Source of the DNA: JADFXI01 sp963784135
GTDB lineage: Bacteria; Nitrospirota; Thermodesulfovibrionia; Thermodesulfovibrionales; Dissulfurispiraceae
Assembly: GCA_963784135.1 (NCBI GenBank)
Contig: CAWAQG010000016.1
Span: 62,001 to 126,000 of the forward strand
DNA length: 64,000 nucleotides
Reading direction: 5' to 3'
Part shown: one piece after another, positions 18,498 to 28,418 of the stretch
Layout: each line of letters begins with the position of its first letter
Position numbering within the stretch: position 1 is the first letter of the stretch
Notes under the pieces: generated by a model
What the model was told of the DNA's origin: nothing
The model's input: only the letters and a program-made list of their open reading frames with translations
Database searches by the model: none
Position numbers and translations under genes: made by a program

Positions 18498-19427
18498 ATG
18501 CCTGAAGCGGTCGGAATAAAATTTAAGCGTTGCGGTAAAGTATACGATTTCGAGGTCAATATAGAGGTGAAAGAGGGAGATGCGGTCGTTGTTGAATCCG
18601 ATTTCGGCCTCAGCATAGGAACAGTGGCAACAGGGAGGCATGATGCAGGCGCTTCGGACCGGGAACTGAAAAAAATTCTAAGACTGGCGAACGAGGATGA
18701 TTTCAGGGCCAGGGAGGAAAACCGGCGGCTTGAGCGGGAAGCGCGTGCCTTCTGCTCTGAAAGGATCATGGCGAGGGGCCTCCCCATGAAGCTTGTCGGC
18801 TCCGAGTCAACTCTTGACAGAAAGCGGGTTGTTTTTTATTTCACTGCCGATGGCAGAATAGATTTCAGAGAACTGGTCAAAGATCTTGCTGCCAGGTTCA
18901 AGACCAGGATAGAAATGAGGCAGATCGGCGTCCGGGATGAGGCCAAGCTTGTCGGAGGGATGGGAATTTGCGGGCGTGAATTATGCTGCAACACGTTCCT
19001 GTCATCTTTTGACCCCGTATCGATAAAAATGGCCAAACGTCAGGAACTGGCGCTGAATGTCGGCAAGCTCTCAGGCTTATGCAGCAGGCTCATGTGCTGT
19101 TTGAGATATGAATATGAAGGTGACCTGAATACTATTGCATCGGATGATGAAATACCCATCGGGGTGGAGGATGTTCCTATCGCCGTTATCGAAGAAAAAA
19201 TTTCGACGGTTGGTCCCAAAGCGGAAGCGCGTCGAAAGCCGTCCTCGCACGAGCGTCCCACGCTTCAGCGCCGGGAGAGAAGGCATGGCGGCGAACCTTC
19301 TGCTGTGGTCCAGCAACCGGCGGGCAGTAATACAGCGGCCGGTCAGCAAGTTCCGCAAGGCAAGGTTGAACAGCAGGAGAAAAAGCAGGACCGCCACTGG
19401 CACAGAAGGAGGCGCTTCAAAAAATGA
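18498..19427 (+). CDS. ricT: PSP1/RicT (YaaT) family protein
   Basis: This 309-residue protein carries the PSP1 C-terminal domain typical of RicT/YaaT. Conserved cysteines lie in GICGRELCCNTFL and LCSRLMCCLRYEYE; in Bacillus such residues bind an iron-sulfur cluster in the RicAFT complex, which influences RNA processing. The last 70 residues are low-complexity and basic (KKQDRHWHRRRRFKK). It overlaps metG by 4 bases (ATGA) in the common holB-ricT-metG gene order. The start at 18498 follows a GGAGGAAG site. Confidence 0.88.
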   Translation: MPEAVGIKFKRCGKVYDFEVNIEVKEGDAVVVESDFGLSIGTVATGRHDAGASDRELKKILRLANEDDFRAREENRRLEREARAFCSERIMARGLPMKLVGSESTLDRKRVVFYFTADGRIDFRELVKDLAARFKTRIEMRQIGVRDEAKLVGGMGICGRELCCNTFLSSFDPVSIKMAKRQELALNVGKLSGLCSRLMCCLRYEYEGDLNTIASDDEIPIGVEDVPIAVIEEKISTVGPKAEARRKPSSHERPTLQRRERRHGGEPSAVVQQPAGSNTAAGQQVPQGKVEQQEKKQDRHWHRRRRFKK

Positions 19428-21391
19428 GCTTGCAGAGCGGGCGGTTTTATGTCACTACGCCTATTTATTATGTAAATGATATTCCGCACATCGGACATGC
19501 TTATACCACTGTTGCAGCGGATATACTGGCGCGCTGCCGGCGGCTGCATGGGGACGAGGTGTTTTTTCTGACCGGCACTGATGAGCACGGGCAAAAGGTG
19601 GAGAAGGCCGCTGCTGAAAGGGGCAAGACCCCCAAAGAGCATGCAGATGTAATGGTGCAGAATTTCAGGCAGCTCTGGAAGAAACTTAATATTGCAAACG
19701 ATGCATTTATACGCACCACCGATGAGCAGCATGTGAAAACCGTGCAGGGGCTGATGCAGAGGCTGTATGACCAGGGAGAAATAGAAAAGAGGGGCTACTC
19801 AGGATGGTATTGCGTCCCCGACGAACGGTTCTGGACGGAAAAAGATATTATTGAAGGCAAATGTCCTGAATGCGGCAGGCCTGTGGAACAGATACATGAG
19901 GAGAACTATTTCTTCCTCATGTCAAAATACCAGGAACGGCTTATGCGTTACATAGAAGACAATGCAGGGTACATCCTGCCTGAGACCCGCAGGAACGAGG
20001 TGCTCGGTTTTTTGAGGAACAATAAGCTGGGAGACCTCTGCATATCGAGGCCGAAACAAAGACTCTCATGGGGCATTCCGCTTCCTTTCGATGAAAATTT
20101 CGTTACCTATGTCTGGTTTGACGCCCTTGTGAATTATTTTTCTGCAACCCGATACCTTGCCCCCGGCGCGGCGGGCGCCAAATTCGGGGATTTTTGGTGG
20201 CCGGCTTCGCACCATCTGGTAGGAAAGGACATCCTCACTACTCATGCCGTTTACTGGTCTACCATTCTCATGGCACTCGGCCTCCCGCTTCCTGAGAACA
20301 TTTTTGCCCATGGCTGGTGGACTATCGATGGAAAGAAGATGTCCAAGTCCCTCGGCAACGTGGTTGATCCTAATGAACTGGTGGATAAATACGGCGTTGA
20401 TGCCTTCAGATACTTTCTTTTTAGAGAGGTGCCTTTCGGTCTTGACGGGGATTTCTCGGAAGATGCTCTGATACGGCGAACTAATACAGATCTTGCAAAT
20501 GACCTCGGCAACCTGCTGAGCAGGTTCCTCACCATGGCCGAGAAATATTTTAAAGGCGCTATTACTGTCACTGCGACAGTAAGTAACGAGACGAATGATT
20601 TCGAGCGCACTTGTATCGAAAAATATAAAACAGTGCATCATCAGGGACACTGGTCTCACCTGCAGTTTTCGGTCATTTTAGAAAATATATGGGGTATAAT
20701 CAGTGAGGCAAACAATTATATTGCGCGTAAAGAGCCCTGGAAGCTCGCCGGCAGCGGCCCGGAAGAACTGAAAGAGGTGATGTCCGGCCTCTGGAAAGCG
20801 CTGCGGCTGACAGCTGTTTCTCTGTATCCTTTCATGCCCGAGACAGCGGAAAAAATATGGAAACAACTCGGCATGAAAGCGCTTGTTGACGAAGTTAAAC
20901 AGAGCGGAAGAACTCCGGCCGATCTCACGTTTGCCGGCATGCCTCGCTACGAGATAAAGGTATCAAAGGGTGAGCAGCTATTTCCACGGATCGAGAAGTC
21001 CGAAGAGAAGGTGCGGGAAGCAGAAAAGAAAAAGGAGAAGTCGAAGATGACCGAACAGGGAGTTGCCGAATTGATCGGCATTGAGGATTTTGGTAAAGTT
21101 CAGCTCAAGGTCGGCAAGGTGCTCAGCGCAGAGCGGGTCGAGAAATCGGAGAAACTTATAAAACTGAAAGTCGATACCGGTGAAGAGCGGCAGATAGTGG
21201 CGGGAATTGGAAAGGCCTATGACCCTGACTACCTTGTAGGGAGAAAGATCGTTGTAGTGGCAAACCTGAAGCCGGCAAAGCTCATGGGCATAGAATCGCA
21301 GGGGATGCTCCTTGCGGCAACGGACGAAGAGGGGACGCTTTCAATTCTTGGCCTCGACAGGGACGTGCATCAGGGCGCGCGGGTGAAATAA
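19424..21391 (+). CDS. metG: Methionyl-tRNA synthetase
   Basis: This 655-residue class I aminoacyl-tRNA synthetase charges tRNA-Met. The HIGH motif lies in DIPHIGHAYTT (about residue 21), one zinc knuckle in KCPECGRP (about 147), and KMSKS in DGKKMSKSLGNVVDP (about 305). A C-terminal EMAPII-like tRNA-binding domain starts near 550 (FGKVQLKVGKVLSAE) and ends with GMLLAATDEEG. The frame is intact across its full length, unlike the three genes that follow. Confidence 0.97.
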   Translation: MSLQSGRFYVTTPIYYVNDIPHIGHAYTTVAADILARCRRLHGDEVFFLTGTDEHGQKVEKAAAERGKTPKEHADVMVQNFRQLWKKLNIANDAFIRTTDEQHVKTVQGLMQRLYDQGEIEKRGYSGWYCVPDERFWTEKDIIEGKCPECGRPVEQIHEENYFFLMSKYQERLMRYIEDNAGYILPETRRNEVLGFLRNNKLGDLCISRPKQRLSWGIPLPFDENFVTYVWFDALVNYFSATRYLAPGAAGAKFGDFWWPASHHLVGKDILTTHAVYWSTILMALGLPLPENIFAHGWWTIDGKKMSKSLGNVVDPNELVDKYGVDAFRYFLFREVPFGLDGDFSEDALIRRTNTDLANDLGNLLSRFLTMAEKYFKGAITVTATVSNETNDFERTCIEKYKTVHHQGHWSHLQFSVILENIWGIISEANNYIARKEPWKLAGSGPEELKEVMSGLWKALRLTAVSLYPFMPETAEKIWKQLGMKALVDEVKQSGRTPADLTFAGMPRYEIKVSKGEQLFPRIEKSEEKVREAEKKKEKSKMTEQGVAELIGIEDFGKVQLKVGKVLSAERVEKSEKLIKLKVDTGEERQIVAGIGKAYDPDYLVGRKIVVVANLKPAKLMGIESQGMLLAATDEEGTLSILGLDRDVHQGARVK

Positions 21392-21394
21392 TAA

Positions 21395-22077
21395 ATGCCG
21401 GAACTGAAGATCACAAACTGGCCCGAGAATGAGCGGCCCAGAGAGCGGCTCATCAAATATGGCGCAGGACATCTTTCCGATGCCCAATTGCTTGCCATTA
21501 TCCTGAGGACCGGCAGCAGCGGGAAAGGGGTATTGGAGCTCTCCATGTCACTTCTTGAGGCGTTTAAATCTTTGAGAAGCATCGATGCTGCTTCTGCTGC
21601 GGAGTTGTCCTCCATAAAAGGGATCGGCACCGCCAAAATAGCCCAGATCAAAGCGGCATTTGAGCTGGGCAAGCGACTTATGGGTGAATCCTCTGACGGC
21701 AAGCCTGTATTCTCATCAAGTCATGCGGTCCATGCATACTTTTCGCCGCGGTTCAAAAATTTTAAAAAAGAGTTATTTGTTGCGGTGCTCCTCGATGCGA
21801 AAAACAGGCTTATACGCGAGTACAAGGTTTCTGAGGGGACGTTGACGGGTTCGCTTATCCATCCCGCGAGGCATTTAAAGAGGCGATAAGGGAATCGGCT
21901 GCTTCAGTTATTTTTGTGCATAACCATCCGAGCGGTGATCCTGCGCCGAGCCGCGATGATATCGCTGTTACAGGGCGGCTTAAGAGCGCCGGAGAGATTA
22001 TCGGCATACAGGTAATTGATCATATAATTATTGGTGATGGCAGTTATGTGAGCCTCAGGGAGCAAGGGGTTGTGTGA
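21395..22077 (+). pseudogene. radC: RadC/JAMM-domain DNA repair protein, one frameshift
   Basis: The N-terminal helix-hairpin-helix part (LSSIKGIGTAKIAQIKAAFEL) and the start of the MPN domain are in one frame to 21889. The metal-binding JAMM part FVHNHPSGDPAPSRDD continues in another frame to 22077. The break is at a run of three C at 21863-21865, where a fourth C would restore HPREAFKEAIRES. The downstream part keeps all catalytic residues, so a one-base sequencing or assembly error is likely. RadC proteins are MPN-domain proteins of uncertain biochemical role. Confidence 0.85.
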
Positions 22078-22127
22078 AACATGCGGGTGCCATCAGTATT
22101 TATAAATAATAGCCGGGAGGAATGATA

Positions 22128-23679
22128 ATGATCAAAAGAGCGCTTATAAGTGTTTCCGACAAAACTGGAATTGTAGAGTTCGCCGGGGTACTGGCTGCCA
22201 TTGGTGTCGAGATACTGTCAACGGGCGGAACAGCGAAGTCCCTGCGCAACGCCGGTGTTCCCGTCATTGAGGTTTCTGATTACACAGGGTTTCCTGAAAT
22301 GCTCGACGGCAGGCTCAAGACTCTGCATCCGAAGATACATGGCGGACTTCTGTCGAGACGGAACAACCCGAAGGACATGGACGATATAAAAAAACATGGT
22401 ATCCAGCCGATCGACCTCGTAGTGGTGAACCTTTATCCGTTCGAGCAGACCATAGCAAACCCGTCGGTAACATTTGAAGAGGCCATTGAGAATATCGATA
22501 TAGGCGGTCCTACGATGTTGAGGGCCGCTGCGAAGAATTATCAGGATGTGGCGGTGATTGTCGATCCTGCTGATTACGGGCCGGTATCCAATGAAATTAA
22601 GGTGTCGGGAGGAGATTTAAGCAAAGCGACAAAACTTGACCTGGCCAGGAAGGTCTTTGCCCATACTGCCCGTTATGATACGCTCATCGCGGATTACCTG
22701 GCAGAGGTCACAGAAGAAAGAGCTGTCGCTGCCGGAATTCTTCACACATCCTCAGAAGGGTCGGCTGTTCTCAGGTATGGCGAAAACCCGCAGCAGAGGG
22801 CCGCAATATACAAAGAACGCACTTCCGGCCTGTCTCTCCCTGACGCAAAGTGCTTCAGGGCAAGGAGATGTCTTTTAACAATTACCTGGATACTCATTCG
22901 GCGCTTATGCTCGCTCTGGAGTTTGACGAAAAAATATGCGCAATCATAAAGCACAATAACCCTTGCGGCGTGGCAACCGGCCCCACTGCGGCAGAAGCAT
23001 ATAAAAAGGCTGAGCAGACTGATCCGGTTTCAGCATTCGGAGGCGTTGTTGCATTTAATATAGAGGTTGATGGCGCTGCCGCAAAGGAGATGGCGGAACT
23101 GTTCCTCGAGGTAGTGATAGCTCCCTCATTCGCAGAAGACGCACTTGAAGATATTCTCGAGGAAACCCAATATCAGACTGCTTGAACTTCCTGAAATATT
23201 GTGCCCGACAAAAGGAAGGCCGCTCCTGGGACATGAAGCGCATTGCCGGAGGACTGCTCCTTCAGGGGTGGGATTATTCTGATGAGAATATTATGACGAT
23301 GAAAGCGGCCACAAAGCGCCAGGCTACAAAGGATGAGCTTGAGGCCCTGGCATTTTCCTGGAAGGTATGCAAGCATGTGAAATCAAACGCCAGTTGTTTA
23401 TGCATTCAGGGACAGGACAGCCGGCATCGGCATCGGACAGACTAAAAGGGTCTACTCTGCCAGGATAGGCGCCATGAATGCGGGGGGCCGGTAAAGGGGT
23501 CAGTGGCTGCTTCTGACGGTTTTTTCCCATTCAGTGACGGAATAGAAGTGCTCAACGAGATGGGAGTAACTGCGGTGGTGCAGCCGGGGGGCTCTGTGAA
23601 GGATGCGGAGATTATTGAAACGGCTGACAAGTTCAACATGGCAATGATTATGACTGGGGCGAGGCATTTCAGACACTAA
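22128..23679 (+). pseudogene. purH: Bifunctional AICAR transformylase/IMP cyclohydrolase, several frameshifts
   Basis: PurH catalyses the last two steps of IMP synthesis. The IMP cyclohydrolase part is intact (ISVSDKTGIVEFA, LSTGGTAKSLRNAGV, DYTGFPEMLDGRLKTLHP). The transformylase part is split by at least four indels near 22850, 23160-23215, 23390 and 23485. It still shows KHNNPCGVATG, DPVSAFGGVVAFN, WKVCKHVKSNA and ASDGFFPFSDGIE in different frames. The ATG at 22128 is chosen over 22122 because of its spacing from GGGAGG. All breaks are single-base changes at or near short runs, while conserved motifs remain. Confidence 0.88.
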
Positions 23680-23704
23680 AAAAATTGCCAAAGGAGCAAA
23701 AAAG

Positions 23705-24980
23705 ATGAAGGTGCTTGTTATAGGGGGCGGCGGGAGGGAACATGCGATAGTCTGGAAACTTGCCCAATCAAGGCATGTGGACAAGATTTATTGCTGCCCC
23801 GGCAATGCAGGGATTGCGGAAACAGCCGAGTGTATTGATATCGACATCAGGGATTTCGATGAATTGATAAACTTTGTAAGATACGAATGGATAGACCTTA
23901 CCATAGTCGGGCCCGAGGGACCGCTCTCCATGGGAATTGTTGATGCCTTTGAGAGGGGAGGGAGGAAGATACTTGCGCCTGCAAAGGCTGCGGCCCAGCT
24001 CGAAGCGAGCAAAGTTTTTTCAAAGGAATTTATGAGAAGACACCGTATCCCTACCGCGGAATACAAGGTGTTTACATCCTATCTTCATGCCGAGGACTAT
24101 GTCAGGATGAAGGACAGCCCCGATTGTAATAAAAGCGGACGGTCTTGCCGCAGGCAAGGGAGTTATTGTTGCCGCCACAACGGATGAAGCTGTAGTTGCA
24201 CTGAAGCGCATTATGAAAGAGAAAGAGTTCGGTGACGCGGGCAACAGGGTAATCGTGGAGGAATGTCTGCAGGGGGAGGAGGCGTCATTTATGGTCTTTA
24301 CTGACGGCAGTACTATCGTGCCGATGGTAAGCTCTCAGGACCATAAACAGGTTTTTGACGATGACAAGGGCCCCAACACCGGCGGGATGGGGGCATACAG
24401 CCCGGCGCCGGTAATTACCGAAGAACTGGAATCCCTGGTAATGGAGAAGATCATGTGGCCGACAATCAATGGCCTCAGGGAAGAAGGGACAAAATACAAG
24501 GGCGTGCTCTATGCAGGCCTGATGATAAAGGACGGTAAACCATCCGTGCTTGAGTTCAATTGCCGCCTGGGTGACCCTGAGACACAGCCGGTTTTTGCGA
24601 GGCTCGATACCGACTTTGTGGATATTGCCCTGGCAATCGCGGACGAGAGGCTTTCAGATATAAAAGTCGAATGGAAAAAAGATGCGGCGGTCTGCGTCGT
24701 CCTCGCCTCAGGAGGGTATCCTGGAAAATATGAGAAGGGAAAGGTGATAAGAGGACTCGAAAAAGCGGACGGCCTGGATAATGTTTTCGTATTTCATGCA
24801 GGCACCGAATTCAATGACGGAGGGATTGTCACCAGCGGCGGCAGGGTGTTGGGAGTGACAGCCACCGGCAAAAACATAAAAGCGGCAAAGGAGCAGGCTT
24901 ATAAAGCGGTTGAGGAGATACAGTTTGAGGGCATGCACTACAGAAAGGACATCGCGGACAGAGCTCTGAGAAGGCAATAA
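23705..24980 (+). pseudogene. purD: Phosphoribosylamine-glycine ligase, one frameshift
   Basis: This ATP-grasp enzyme makes glycinamide ribonucleotide in purine synthesis. The N-terminal motif MKVLVIGGGGREHAIVWKLA, the ATP-grasp core (VIVEECLQGEEASFM, DDDKGPNTGGMGAYSPAP) and FNCRLGDPETQPVFARL are all present. The frame changes once at a C-run at 24118-24121; removing one C restores KDSPIVIKADGLAAGKGVIV. It lies directly after purH, 25 bases apart, as a purine operon. A sequencing error is the likeliest cause. Confidence 0.9.
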
Positions 24981-24998
24981 CGGGCCAAATTCCAAAAT

Positions 24999-25874
24999 AT
25001 GAAAGTCCATCTCGATTGCTTCCCATGTTTTTTCAGACAGACATTAATTGCGGTCAGGCTCGGCACAAAAGACGAGGCGCTGCAGACAGCGGTGCTGAAG
25101 GGCGTGACCGACGAAATAAAGGCGACCGACATGTCTAAACCGCCGGCGTATGCGACGACCTTTATGCACCGGAAGATACGGCAGCTCCTCGGCAAAGACC
25201 CGTTCAGGGACATAAAATCCGAATACAACCAGGAGGCGCTGCGCCTCTATCCCCGGCTCAGGGAACTGGTCTTTCAGAGCAGTGATCCCCTGTGGACCGC
25301 TGCACGGCTTGCCATAGCCGGCAATATAATTGATTTCGGCATATTCAGTTCCGTCGACATTATAGGCACTGTTGAACGTGCCTTGAGCAGCGACATTACC
25401 GTCGACCATTTCAGCCAATTTAAAACCGCGGTTGCCGGCCATTCCGACGTGCTTTACCTGCTTGATAACGCAGGAGAGATAGTCTTTGACAAGCTGCTCA
25501 TAGAGGTGCTGGCGGGCATGGGGAAAAAGGTAAAGGCGGTAGTGAAGGGCTCTCCTGTGCTGAACGACTCTACAAGAGAGGACGCTGCCGAAGCCGGACT
25601 GGTGGAACTATGCGAGGTTGTCGACAACGGGTGCGACTGTATCGGCACCATTCTGGAAATGACCTCTCCTGATTTTAACCGGAGCTTCGGCGAAGCCGAT
25701 TTTATTATCAGCAAAGGTCAGGGTAATTTTGAGACCCTCGGTTGCAGTGAGTTCCACAGCGGCAAAAATGGCCATAAAGAAATCTTCTTTCTCCTTCAGT
25801 CAAAGTGCGATGTAATATCCAAAGAGCTGGGACTTTCAAGGGGTTCCATGCTGTTGCTATCGTCCGGGCAGTGA
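24999..25874 (+). CDS. DUF89/ARMT1-like damage-control phosphatase family protein
   Basis: This 291-residue protein starts MKVHLDCFPCFFRQ, with the N-terminal CxxC typical of the DUF89 subgroup. It contains the metal-binding DNAGEIVFDKLL motif and a late KGQGNFETL motif. DUF89 proteins are metal-dependent phosphatases proposed to remove damaged phosphometabolites. It follows purD by 18 bases and may be the last gene of the purine operon. The substrate is unknown. Confidence 0.85.
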   Translation: MKVHLDCFPCFFRQTLIAVRLGTKDEALQTAVLKGVTDEIKATDMSKPPAYATTFMHRKIRQLLGKDPFRDIKSEYNQEALRLYPRLRELVFQSSDPLWTAARLAIAGNIIDFGIFSSVDIIGTVERALSSDITVDHFSQFKTAVAGHSDVLYLLDNAGEIVFDKLLIEVLAGMGKKVKAVVKGSPVLNDSTREDAAEAGLVELCEVVDNGCDCIGTILEMTSPDFNRSFGEADFIISKGQGNFETLGCSEFHSGKNGHKEIFFLLQSKCDVISKELGLSRGSMLLLSSGQ

Positions 25875-25921
25875 ATTATAAAAGTTTATATATGAATTAA
25901 AAAACTTAACTGCCTCAATCA

Positions 25922-25951
25922 TTGACATTTCAGCAGACTTAACTTTATCAT
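25922..25951 (+). promoter_or_regulatory. Probable sigma-70 promoter for atpB-atpE
   Basis: TTGACA at 25922-25927 and TATCAT at 25946-25951 are separated by 18 bases, upstream of atpB. The leader of about 85 bases ends in a strong AAGGAG ribosome binding site. This is a consensus match only. Confidence 0.5.
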
Positions 25952-26037
25952 AGCTGTTACGTTGACTTTAATCATGCGGCAGTCCGTTGCATATTGGTTT
26001 CCGGTAATTACAAGAAGGAGGCCAGAAGGAGAATAAT

Positions 26038-26718
26038 ATGTCAGAAGCACCCGCATTTTTACAATTGTTATTGCCCTCTATTCCGCCTTATGTCTCCTAT
26101 TCATGGCTGGCTATGCTCATTCTTATCAGTGTCTCATTGGCCTTAAGGAACAAACTCAGTCTTGTCCCTTCCGGACTGCAAAATGTAATGGAGTCGGTTG
26201 CCGAGTTCACGCTTACCCTGTCGAATTCCACCATCGGGCATCACTGGGCTGACAACTTTTATCCGCTTATCGGCACGCTGCTTCTTTATATCGGAATTTG
26301 CAACTTCATGGGTCTTATCCCGGGATTTGAATCACCCACGAGCAATATAAACATGACTGCCTCTATGGCAATTCCCGTATTCCTTGCCACGCACTACTAC
26401 GGCGTAAAAGTTCATGGTATTAAATATATAAATCATTTTCTGGGACCTATCAGGTCCATTTACGCACTGCCGCTCATGGTACTCATGTTTTTTATTGAAC
26501 TCATCGGCCATATTGTGCGTCCGATAACTCTCTCTGTCAGGCTTTTTGGCAACATGATTGCAAAACATATGATCCTGGTGATTCTGGGCATTCTGGCTCC
26601 GGCGATAGTGCCTGTTGTCATTCTTGGTCTTGGCGTGCTTGTCAGTGTAATACAGGCATATGTGTTTGTTCTGCTTACCTGCTTATACTTGGCCGGCGCG
26701 GTTGAAGAATCACATTAA
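26038..26718 (+). CDS. atpB: ATP synthase F0 subunit a
   Basis: This 226-residue inner-membrane protein forms the half-channels of the F0 motor. It has about five or six hydrophobic segments, and the essential Arg lies in RPITLSVRLFGNMIAKH (near residue 175). It starts at ATG 26038 behind AGAAGGAGAATA. It is followed after 27 bases by atpE, but no other ATP synthase genes are near; atpB-atpE detached from the F1 genes is known in several anaerobic lineages. Confidence 0.95.
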   Translation: MSEAPAFLQLLLPSIPPYVSYSWLAMLILISVSLALRNKLSLVPSGLQNVMESVAEFTLTLSNSTIGHHWADNFYPLIGTLLLYIGICNFMGLIPGFESPTSNINMTASMAIPVFLATHYYGVKVHGIKYINHFLGPIRSIYALPLMVLMFFIELIGHIVRPITLSVRLFGNMIAKHMILVILGILAPAIVPVVILGLGVLVSVIQAYVFVLLTCLYLAGAVEESH

Positions 26719-26745
26719 ACTATCTTGTGGAAAGGAGGAAAGGAT

Positions 26746-27093
26746 ATGAAAAAACTGATTGCTTTTGGTCTTATAGCACTCGTTGTACTCGCATTATTTG
26801 CGCCTTTAGCTCTTGCTGAAGAAGCTGCTCCTGCAGCCGCCGGTGCAAAACCTGGATACAACGGCATTGTAGTGCTTGGCCTTGGCCTTGCCATCGGTCT
26901 TGCCGCTCTCGGGACAGGCATTGGCCAGGGTCTTGGTTTAAAGGGTGCAGCCGAAGGAGTTGCAAGGAACCCCGGTGCATCAGGCAAGATTACCACAACC
27001 CTCATTATCGGTCTTGCCATGATAGAGTCTCTTGCTATTTATGCGCTTGTCGTAGTGCTTATTATTCTCTTTGTTAATCCTCTCAAAATTTAA
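26746..27093 (+). CDS. atpE: ATP synthase F0 subunit c
   Basis: This 115-residue proteolipid has an N-terminal signal-like segment (ending LFAPLALAEE, about residue 25) before two transmembrane helices. The polar loop is EGVARNPGASG, and the ion-binding Glu is in GLAMIESLAIYALV. A Gln in GTGIGQG and the Ser after Glu match part of the sodium-binding signature, but the preceding Pro is absent. The start at ATG 26746 follows GGAGGAAAGG. A strong terminator lies 21 bases after the stop. Confidence 0.93.
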   Translation: MKKLIAFGLIALVVLALFAPLALAEEAAPAAAGAKPGYNGIVVLGLGLAIGLAALGTGIGQGLGLKGAAEGVARNPGASGKITTTLIIGLAMIESLAIYALVVVLIILFVNPLKI

Positions 27094-27113
27094 TACCACA
27101 TTTTATTAAGACA

Positions 27114-27140
27114 GGGGACCCCATACGGGGTCCCCATTTA
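27114..27140 (+). terminator. Intrinsic terminator after atpE
   Basis: A perfect 9-bp stem GGGGACCCC / GGGGTCCCC (27114-27122 and 27127-27135) with a 4-base loop is followed by ATTTATT. It lies between atpE and the convergent gene ending at 27151, so it could serve both directions. Confidence 0.85.
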
Positions 27141-27150
27141 TTCGCAACCC

Positions 27151-27552
27151 CTAACCTTTTTGCCTGTAAAATGATGACTTGTACCGGTCGGGCTGGAATG
27201 ATGCAAGCCGGACTACGGTGCAGGATGGAAATCTCTTCGCAATTTCCTCTTCAGATACGCGCTGGTCATAGCCGAGGGCTATAACATCGGGCTGGAGTTC
27301 CTGGAGGATCTGAAAAAGGTCGGTGTCAAGATTGCCCAAAATCACAAGTTCGGGGATGCAGGACTCCTCGACATCATGCTTTCTCATTTGTTCATTATGG
27401 GTGGGTTGAAAGCCTTTGATCCTTTTAACGGTCTCATCCCTCGCGACTATGACCGTCAACTCGTCACCCAATTTTTTGGCTTGTTTGAGAAAGTCTCTGT
27501 GCCCCATGTGAAAATGGTCAAATGTCCCCGCGCAGACAACTTTTCTGCCCAT
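27151..27552 (-). CDS. RibL-like adenylyl/cytidylyltransferase family protein
   Basis: This 133-residue protein of the HxGH nucleotidyltransferase superfamily has GTFDHFHMGHRDFLKQAKKL at the N-terminus, then DELTVIVARDETVKRIKG and DVIALGYDQRVSEEE. The last motif resembles archaeal FAD synthetase (RibL) more than bacterial CoaD. The reaction is transfer of a nucleotide to a phosphorylated acceptor; the acceptor is not proven. It ends next to the atpE terminator. Confidence 0.75.
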   Translation of the reverse strand: MGRKVVCAGTFDHFHMGHRDFLKQAKKLGDELTVIVARDETVKRIKGFQPTHNEQMRKHDVEESCIPELVILGNLDTDLFQILQELQPDVIALGYDQRVSEEEIAKRFPSCTVVRLASFQPDRYKSSFYRQKG

Positions 27553-27671
27553 GATTCAAATGATACCAGAACCGCCGGACAATTGACAATCCGGCAAACT
27601 TTGAGCAGCCGGAGGCCAAAATGTGCCCGGGACCATATCATTGCCGCTCCGCACAACCATAAGTTTGCCGA

Positions 27672-28388
27672 TTACCGGGCCTCCCTGAGCTTATCGGCAA
27701 AGTATGCCGGCAAGCCGCCTGACGTTATCGCCAGGGCCATCTTTTCAATATCATAGGGCATTCTCACAAACTCACTTTTAACACCTTCATCCGCAATATC
27801 GATAATCGCAGTACAAGTTCGAGGATCTCCGTCCTTCGGCTTGCCTACACTGCCCGCGTTTATGAAAACCCTGCCGCCAATGTCCTTCCTGTAAGGCTTG
27901 TGCGTATGCCCGTAAATCATGACGTCAGCCTTTATCTTTTCGGCCATTTCCATGAAGAATTTATCGGGCCTCTCTTCGAACCAGTAGAGATTGTTCTTTT
28001 GGGGAGTGGCATGGAAAAGTGCCACCTTCCTGCTTCCGCAGGAGAATGACAGCTCGAAAGGAAGATTTTTCATGTATTCTTTGCTTCTCCCGGAAGAATT
28101 TTTTTTGGTCCAGGCGAATGAGATGTCCGCCATTTCAGCCTGTAGAGGAGTTTCATATTTGCAGCCGCAATGCTCCCTGTCGTTGGCCACGGCGTCGTCG
28201 TAATTACCCTGCACTCCCTCAATTTTATGATCTGTCAGGAAGGCAACCACCTCGTTGACAAAAGGCGCATATCCGCCGAGGTCGCCGAGATGAAATATTT
28301 TATCGGCATTAGCTGCAACAGCGGCTTCATAGGCTACCTTGAGCGCCTCTATATTTCCGTGAATGTCTCCAAGTACCGCAATCTTCAT
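27672..28388 (-). CDS. Calcineurin-like metallophosphoesterase (YfcE/MJ0936 type)
   Basis: This 238-residue protein has the full metallophosphoesterase motif set: GDIHGNIEAL, HLGDLGGYAP, VQGNYDDAV, LFHATP and IYGHTHKPY, plus the terminal FINAGSVGKPKDGDPRT. These bind two metal ions. The family hydrolyses phosphodiesters or phosphoproteins in the cytosol; the substrate is not known. It lies 31 bases from the acr3 stop, on the same strand, and may be transcribed with the ars operon. Confidence 0.88.
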   Translation of the reverse strand: MKIAVLGDIHGNIEALKVAYEAAVAANADKIFHLGDLGGYAPFVNEVVAFLTDHKIEGVQGNYDDAVANDREHCGCKYETPLQAEMADISFAWTKKNSSGRSKEYMKNLPFELSFSCGSRKVALFHATPQKNNLYWFEERPDKFFMEMAEKIKADVMIYGHTHKPYRKDIGGRVFINAGSVGKPKDGDPRTCTAIIDIADEGVKSEFVRMPYDIEKMALAITSGGLPAYFADKLREAR

Positions 28389-28418
28389 CGAATATCTCCT
28401 CTGAAATATTATACTCTT

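Noticed and set aside
22128..23679. Programmed frameshifting as the reason for the purH breaks
   Set aside because: There are at least four breaks in different directions with no slippery heptamer and downstream structure; errors or decay explain them better.
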